Source of the DNA: an uncultured Pseudanabaenaceae cyanobacterium | GTDB lineage: Bacteria > Cyanobacteriota > Cyanobacteriia > PCC-9006 > JAAUQQ01 | Direction of reading: 5' to 3' | Assembly (NCBI GenBank): GCA_938015405.1 | Contig: CALLPZ010000085.1 | Location: 1-10,961 of the forward strand | Length of the DNA stretch: 10,961 nt | Shown: positions 6,312 to 10,961 of the stretch, one piece after another | How positions within the stretch are numbered: the stretch's first letter is position 1 | Layout: every line of letters starts with the position of its first letter | Notes under the pieces: model-generated | Told to the model about the DNA's origin: nothing | Database searches by the model: none | Seen by the model: only the letters and a program-made list of their open reading frames with translations | Program-made: the position numbers and the translations under genes

Positions 6312-8948
6312 ATGAACTTGAATGAATTTGAAATGGGTCAGGGCCAAACCGAGTCGTCCCCTCTGGCTCCTGAACAGCAATCTGATCAATGGCAAACGCC
6401 TCCCGATCCCATCGCTCAGATGCTAGCCACAGACCGATCCCCTGCAATCTCAATTTCAGCAGACCATCGCTGGCTATTAGAACTCACCCCTCCCAAGCTG
6501 CCTAGCATTGCAGAATTAGCGGAGCCAGTCCTCTCCCTAGCGGGTCTCAAGATCAATCCCAAAACTTGGGGACCTGCCGGAGCATCGGGTTATCGAGCCA
6601 TGGCCCTGCGATCGCTGCTCCCCCAAGCTAACGGTACGCCTCTCCCGGCTGACACCCCAGCCATTCCCATTCAGCTTCCAGCTGGGGCCATCATTCGCAA
6701 TATCACCTGGTCCTACGACTGCTCTCAACTGGCCTTTACGCTGATGCAAACGGGCCCCAGCGGCAACTGCGGTACCACAGCAGCTCGCGAGACTTCCCCA
6801 GAGACCTCCAGCGATGCCACGACCGAACCGGGCATTGCACTCTGGATTGTGGATGTGGCCACCCGGAAGGCTCGGCAACTCACGCCCCCCAAACTCAATG
6901 GAACCTACGGGCGCCCCTACGCTTGGCTTCCCAATGGAGAAGGATTTATCTGCAAACTGATCCCTCCTGACTGGGGTGATCCCCCAGTGGAAGCGATCGT
7001 CCCCCAGGGACCCCGCATCGCAGAAAACGATGGTCGAACGGCACCAGCTCGCACCTATACCAACCTGCTGGAAACGCCCCACGATGAAGCCCTGTTCGAA
7101 TACTACTTATCGTCGGTTCTGGTCCATGTCCCCCAGGAGGGACTCCTAACAAGCAATTCCCAATCCCAAGAGAACTCGCCTTGTCGCCCAATCACGGCCC
7201 CTGCGATCCATCGGAGCCTCCAGCCTTCCCCAGATGGCCAATGGCTGTTGCGCAGCATCGTGCAACGGCCCTTTTCCTATCACTTGCCACTACAACGGTT
7301 TCCAGTCAAAACAGAGGTCTTGGATTTGGATGGGCGATCGCAATACCTCGTCGCCGACCTCCCCCTGGCCGATGCCATCCCCATTGCCTTCGAAGCAGTG
7401 CGACCGGGGCGCCGCAGCATTGGCTGGCGGGCCGATCAAGCCGCAATGCTCCATTGGATTGAGGCCTTAGACGGTGGTGACCCAGCCCAAGCCGTGGACT
7501 ATCGAGATCAGCTCTCGCTGCTAGCAGCTCCCTTCACAGAGGCCCCCCAACCGCTCTGGAAAACCGAGTTCCGCTGTCGCGGCATCGTCTGGGGCACCGA
7601 AGATCTTGCCCTGGGCTACGAAGGTTGGTACGACCAGCGCCTCTTGCGCGTCTTCCGCCTGCGCCCCAGCCAGCCAGACCTCCCTGCCGAACTCCTGGAA
7701 GAACGCAATATCCAGGATGCTTACAGCAACCCCGGCCAACCCATCACCGCCAAGGGCCCCTGGGGCTGGAGAACGCTACTCCTCAATTCCGAGGGAGACA
7801 GCATCTATCGCGAAGGACGGGGGGCCAGCGCTGAAGGCATTTTTCCCTTCCTCGATCGCTTTAACCTCACGACCCAAGAAACCCAGCGCCTTTGGCAAGC
7901 CCAAGACCCCTACTTTGAACGAGTCACTCGCTTGGTTGACCCCGATGCCCAGCGCTTTATGACCCAACGCCAATCCCAGGAGGAGCCTCCCCGCTACTGG
8001 CTCCATTCATCTACCCTCCCTTCATCTGCCCCCAACGAATCTGCCAGCGGAACCCAGCCCAGCAGTGGCGGGAGCCAGAACACGACCGTCAACAGCCCTC
8101 TGTTACTGACACAAAACCAGGATCCGCTGCCTTGGTATTCAAAGGTGCAGAAGCAACTCGTACGCTATCAACGCAGCGATGGCCTCACCCTTTCCGGCGT
8201 GCTCTACCTCCCCCCAGGCCATGAGCCTAAACGGGATGGCCCTCTACCAACATTGCTATGGGCCTACCCCGAAGAGCACAAAAGCCGAGACACCGCGAGC
8301 CAAGTCACCACTTCAGAAAACACCTTTAGTCGTCCCCAACGTAGCTCTGTCCTCTTTCTGCTAACCCAAGGCTATGCAGTGCTCCTCGGCCCCTCCATGC
8401 CCATTGTGGGTGAGGCCGATGTCGAACCCAATGACACCTACATTGAGCAACTGGTGGACAGCGCCCAGGCCGCAGTGGACTATCTCACTGCCGAGGGAGT
8501 CAGTGACCCCGGGCGGATTGCCATTGGTGGTCACTCCTATGGTGCCTTTACCACAGCCAATCTGCTGGCTCACAGCGATTTATTCTGCGCAGGCATTGCT
8601 CGCAGTGGTGCCTACAACCGCACACTCACCCCCTTTGGCTTCCAAGGTGAGCAGCGTAACTACTGGCAAGCCCCAGACACTTACACCAATATTTCTCCCT
8701 TCACCCATGCGGAGAAAATCCAATCGCCACTGCTGTTAATCCATGGAGAAGAAGACAGCAATGCTGGCACCTACCCCCTCCAGAGCGAGCGACTCTATGA
8801 GGCAATGCGGGGGTTAGGCAAAACCGTGCGCTGGGTTTCGTTGCCCCTGGAAGGCCATGGCTACCGGTCCCGAGAAGCCATTGGCCATGTGCACTGGGAG
8901 ATGGTGCGTTGGTGCAACCTCCATGTGAAACAAAGCCAACAGCATTAG
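6312..8948 (+). CDS. Glutamyl peptidase of the S9 prolyl oligopeptidase family (chloroplast CGEP-like)
   Basis: The 878-residue serine peptidase has an N-terminal beta-propeller (about 40-560) and a C-terminal alpha/beta-hydrolase domain (about 610-878). The early segment with LTPPKLPSIAELAEPVLSLAGLKI matches the start of plant chloroplast glutamyl endopeptidase (CGEP, MEROPS S9D). The C-terminal half also follows it: GPSMPIVGEADVEPND, IARSGAYNRTLTPFGFQ and LLIHGEEDSNAGT. The triad is complete: Ser742 in GGHSYGAF, Asp815 in HGEEDSN, His849 in EGHGYRSRE. In plants the enzyme cuts after glutamate in peptides and takes part in stromal protein turnover, so a cytosolic role in peptide breakdown is likely here. 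There is no signal or transit peptide. Low-complexity Ser/Thr/Gly-rich inserts lie at about 149-173 and 562-600, probably surface loops or the interdomain linker. ATG 6312 is the first start; Met8 (6333) is an alternative. It stands alone after a 940-bp gap. Confidence 0.92.
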   Translation: MNLNEFEMGQGQTESSPLAPEQQSDQWQTPPDPIAQMLATDRSPAISISADHRWLLELTPPKLPSIAELAEPVLSLAGLKINPKTWGPAGASGYRAMALRSLLPQANGTPLPADTPAIPIQLPAGAIIRNITWSYDCSQLAFTLMQTGPSGNCGTTAARETSPETSSDATTEPGIALWIVDVATRKARQLTPPKLNGTYGRPYAWLPNGEGFICKLIPPDWGDPPVEAIVPQGPRIAENDGRTAPARTYTNLLETPHDEALFEYYLSSVLVHVPQEGLLTSNSQSQENSPCRPITAPAIHRSLQPSPDGQWLLRSIVQRPFSYHLPLQRFPVKTEVLDLDGRSQYLVADLPLADAIPIAFEAVRPGRRSIGWRADQAAMLHWIEALDGGDPAQAVDYRDQLSLLAAPFTEAPQPLWKTEFRCRGIVWGTEDLALGYEGWYDQRLLRVFRLRPSQPDLPAELLEERNIQDAYSNPGQPITAKGPWGWRTLLLNSEGDSIYREGRGASAEGIFPFLDRFNLTTQETQRLWQAQDPYFERVTRLVDPDAQRFMTQRQSQEEPPRYWLHSSTLPSSAPNESASGTQPSSGGSQNTTVNSPLLLTQNQDPLPWYSKVQKQLVRYQRSDGLTLSGVLYLPPGHEPKRDGPLPTLLWAYPEEHKSRDTASQVTTSENTFSRPQRSSVLFLLTQGYAVLLGPSMPIVGEADVEPNDTYIEQLVDSAQAAVDYLTAEGVSDPGRIAIGGHSYGAFTTANLLAHSDLFCAGIARSGAYNRTLTPFGFQGEQRNYWQAPDTYTNISPFTHAEKIQSPLLLIHGEEDSNAGTYPLQSERLYEAMRGLGKTVRWVSLPLEGHGYRSREAIGHVHWEMVRWCNLHVKQSQQH

Positions 8949-9009
8949 CCCAACTCGCAAAATCGTGAGATAGAACAGCCTTAGATTTTCAGTCCAAGGA
9001 CTTATACCG

Positions 9010-9024
9010 AACATATGTTATAAA
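9010..9024 (+). promoter_or_regulatory. Palindrome overlapping a possible -10 box ahead of the TetR gene
   Basis: AACATATGTT (9010-9019) is a perfect 10-bp palindrome whose last base begins TATAAA (9019-9024), a possible -10 box about 49 bases before the TetR ATG. The -35 region is poor. TetR regulators commonly repress their own promoter by binding such a site, so an autoregulatory operator is a reasonable inference. Confidence 0.38.
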
Positions 9025-9072
9025 TAAAAAGAACGGAGCAGTAGAATACTTTTGCTGCTCTTGCGATGCGCC

Positions 9073-9666
9073 ATGCCCAAGATTGTCGATCACGATCAAT
9101 ACCGTAAAGAACTGCTCCAGGGTTGCTTGGCCCTATTCGCGGAGCGGGGCTATGGGTCGATCACGATGCGACAAATCGCCAAGGGCCTGAGCGTTTCAAC
9201 CGGCACGCTGTACCACTACTTCCCCAGCAAGGAGAGTATCTTCATGCAGCTCGTTCAAGAGTTGTGTGAACAAGATATCTCTAATTTCTTTGCCCAAGCC
9301 TCGGAAGAAGGCTCTCTTGAGGAGCGGCTCCAAGCGGTGATGGACTTTGTTCTACAAAACATCCAGAAGTATCACCAGCAGCTCCTGCTCTGGGTCGATT
9401 TCTTCCAGCAAACCCGCGAGGGTAGCGAAGCGGAGATCTTGTTCTTACGGCAGATTTGGGATAGAACTCGCGACACGCTCAAGGACTACTTGCAGGTTCA
9501 AGACCCCGCGATCTTGGACTTCATCATGGTCTTTGTGGATGGACTGATGATTCAGTTCATCTATAACCGGGGCTTTCAAAGGATGGAGTGGTTCGAACAA
9601 CAGTGTCAGCTCACGATTCAAATGATCCTGCGCCATGAACAGCATTGCCTTGAAACTCAAACCTAA
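9073..9666 (+). CDS. TetR/AcrR-family transcriptional regulator
   Basis: This 197-residue regulator has an N-terminal TetR helix-turn-helix at about 9-57. The typical pattern is visible: LFAERGYGSITMRQIAKGLSVSTGTLYHYFPSKESIF, with Tyr47-His48-Tyr49-Phe50 in the recognition helix. The remaining 140 residues are helical and divergent, as expected for a ligand-binding and dimerisation domain. Such proteins usually repress transporter genes until a small ligand binds. The ligand here is unknown. ATG 9073 gives the usual short N-terminal arm. A TTG at 9052, preceded by GGAG at 9035-9038, could add seven residues, and the choice is not certain. The last 32 bases overlap the start of the membrane fusion protein gene, so the two are likely translated from one mRNA, and the exporter is the most likely target. 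A palindrome at 9010-9019 may be its operator. Confidence 0.92.
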   Translation: MPKIVDHDQYRKELLQGCLALFAERGYGSITMRQIAKGLSVSTGTLYHYFPSKESIFMQLVQELCEQDISNFFAQASEEGSLEERLQAVMDFVLQNIQKYHQQLLLWVDFFQQTREGSEAEILFLRQIWDRTRDTLKDYLQVQDPAILDFIMVFVDGLMIQFIYNRGFQRMEWFEQQCQLTIQMILRHEQHCLETQT

Positions 9667-10961
9667 GCCTTGGTTGCTAGTGGTGGCTGCCGTTGCAGTC
9701 AGTGGCAGTCTGGCCTACGTCGGTCTGTCAGCGGGAATCTTGACCACTGCTGAGCCAGACCCCGTAGCCACTCAGCCACAGCTGTTGCCCAGTGTTGCGG
9801 CCCTAGGACGATTGGAGCCAGCGGGGGAAATTATCAATATCGCAGCGCCTCTGACCTTGGATGGCGATCGCCTGGCTGAGCTGCTCGTCCAACCCGGCGA
9901 CATGGTTCAAGCCGGTGAGTCTATTGCAGTTTTGGATTCCCGCGATCGCCTCCAAGACGAAGTCACCGCTGCTCAGCTACAAATCAGTTGGGCAGAAGCA
10001 AAGCTAGCCCAGGTGAAAGCAGGAGCCAAGCAAGGTGAGGTTGCAGCCCAGGCCGCATCCGTAACCGAACAGTCCGCCGAGATGACTGGGCAGTTGCGGA
10101 TACAGCGCAGCGAGATTGCAAGGATTGAAGCCCAGCGGGATGGCGATCGCGCCGCCCAGCGGGCCACGATCAATCGTCTCAAGGCAGAGCTGAAAACCGC
10201 CGAGGCAGAGCTACAACGCTATCAAGACCTTTACGACAGTGGCGCGATTTCAGCCTCGCTCTACGACAGCAAGCATCTCGCAGTGGACACCAAGCGCCAG
10301 GCTCAGCTAGAAGCAGAGGCGATACTCAGCCGCACCAACACCACCACAGCCAAGCAATTGCAGGAAGCCCAATCGGAGCTGGCGCGCCTGGAAAGCACGG
10401 GGCAAGCCCAGATAGAAGCAGCTCGCTCTAACCTAAATGCCGTAGCCGAAGTACGCCCGGTGGATGTGCAATTGGCCCAGGCAGAGCTGACAGCCGCGAA
10501 AGCCGCTTTGGTTAAGGCTCAAAACAATCTAGCCAAGGCCACCATCACCGCCCCTAGGGATGGCCAGGTGCTGAAAATCTATACCCAGCCTGGCGAGCAA
10601 ATGAGCAGTGACGGCATCGTTGCCCTTGGCCAAACCCAGCAGATGCTAGCAGTGGCTGAGGTCTACCAAAGCGATATTGGCCGAGTGCAGCTGGGCCAAG
10701 TTGCCAGGGTTCGGGGCCAAGCCTTTGAAGGTGAGTTGCAGGGACAAGTGATGGAGATTGGACGACAGATTAGTCAGCAGAATGTGTTTAGCGGTCAGCC
10801 TGGTGAAAACCTGGATCGGCGCGTGGTGGAGGTGAAAATTGCCTTAGATGGTGAGGCCAGCCAGCAAGTGTCTGGCCTCAGTAACCTTCAAGTCCAGACC
10901 GTGATTCAGGTAGATCGCCAGGTTGCGCATCAGGCCCAGTCTCAAACCAAAACTCCAACTG
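9635..10961 (+). CDS. devB: DevB/HlyD-type membrane fusion protein of an ABC exporter (3' end cut by window)
   Basis: At least 442 residues are readable from ATG 9635 to the window end with no stop. This is the periplasmic adaptor of a DevBCA-type exporter, linking an inner-membrane ABC transporter to an outer-membrane TolC-like channel. Residues 1-12 are basic and cytosolic, followed by one membrane anchor at about 13-36. GRLEPAGEI (58-66) and the VKAGAKQGE segment (127-135) are typical of cyanobacterial DevB proteins. The first half of the lipoyl domain (about 67-102) includes LLVQPGDMVQAGESIAVLD. A long Ala/Gln/Glu-rich coiled coil spans about 105-300. The second lipoyl half ATITAPRDGQVLKIYTQPGE is at 302-321, and the beta-barrel domain follows. 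The final SGLSNLQVQTVIQV resembles a family C-terminus, so little is probably missing. DevB of Anabaena exports heterocyst glycolipids, but many paralogues export other substrates, so the cargo is open. The gene overlaps the TetR gene by 32 bp. Confidence 0.9.
   Translation, partial: MNSIALKLKPKPWLLVVAAVAVSGSLAYVGLSAGILTTAEPDPVATQPQLLPSVAALGRLEPAGEIINIAAPLTLDGDRLAELLVQPGDMVQAGESIAVLDSRDRLQDEVTAAQLQISWAEAKLAQVKAGAKQGEVAAQAASVTEQSAEMTGQLRIQRSEIARIEAQRDGDRAAQRATINRLKAELKTAEAELQRYQDLYDSGAISASLYDSKHLAVDTKRQAQLEAEAILSRTNTTTAKQLQEAQSELARLESTGQAQIEAARSNLNAVAEVRPVDVQLAQAELTAAKAALVKAQNNLAKATITAPRDGQVLKIYTQPGEQMSSDGIVALGQTQQMLAVAEVYQSDIGRVQLGQVARVRGQAFEGELQGQVMEIGRQISQQNVFSGQPGENLDRRVVEVKIALDGEASQQVSGLSNLQVQTVIQVDRQVAHQAQSQTKTPT

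Noticed and set aside
6537..7082. 181-codon minus-strand frame inside the peptidase gene
   Set aside because: It is the complement of a clear S9 peptidase; Gly/Arg/Ser-rich composition is typical of an antisense shadow.
8954..8973. Possible hairpin after the peptidase gene (CTCGC / GTGAG)
   Set aside because: Only five pairs including one G-T wobble, and no T-run follows, so not a credible terminator.

Overview
This window is almost certainly cyanobacterial chromosomal DNA. The octamer GCGATCGC (HIP1) occurs 12 times in about 11 kb, where a random sequence would give fewer than one. The gene content agrees: a chloroplast/cyanobacterial-type glutamyl peptidase (S9 family), a DevB-type membrane fusion protein, and a Crp-family regulator whose recognition helix resembles NtcA. 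All calls come from reading the sequence; no database was searched.

Left part (1-2484), all on the plus strand. An alpha/beta-hydrolase-fold protein whose nucleophile serine is replaced by glycine is followed 70 bp later by a Crp/Fnr-type regulator with a long proline-rich N-terminal extension. Next comes a C-factor-like short-chain dehydrogenase.

Centre left (2665-4703). Agmatine deiminase (aguA) and N-carbamoylputrescine amidase (aguB) lie in tandem. Together they convert agmatine to putrescine with release of ammonia and then CO2 plus ammonia. This is the second half of the arginine decarboxylase route to polyamines and a way to recover nitrogen from arginine. The decarboxylase itself is not in the window.

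Centre (4704-6311). This part is gene-poor. It holds one small minus-strand gene with a degenerate GIY-YIG-like N-terminal region (4944-5369), then about 940 bp without a convincing gene. No HIP1 site occurs from 4644 to 6607. The gap is visibly richer in A/T than the flanking genes and carries several short inverted repeats.

Right part (6312-10961), all plus strand. A large prolyl-oligopeptidase-fold glutamyl peptidase with a complete Ser/Asp/His triad is followed, after a 124-bp gap with a palindrome next to a possible -10 box, by a TetR regulator. Its 3' end overlaps by 32 bp the start of a DevB/HlyD-type membrane fusion protein that runs off the window edge. The overlap suggests the regulator and exporter are co-transcribed, and DevC and DevA homologues would be expected just downstream.

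I see no CRISPR array, tRNA, rRNA, insertion sequence or phage gene. I do not see a clear new multi-gene system. The most unusual items are the serine-less hydrolase beside the Crp regulator, and the degenerate GIY-YIG-like protein beside the HIP1-free gap.
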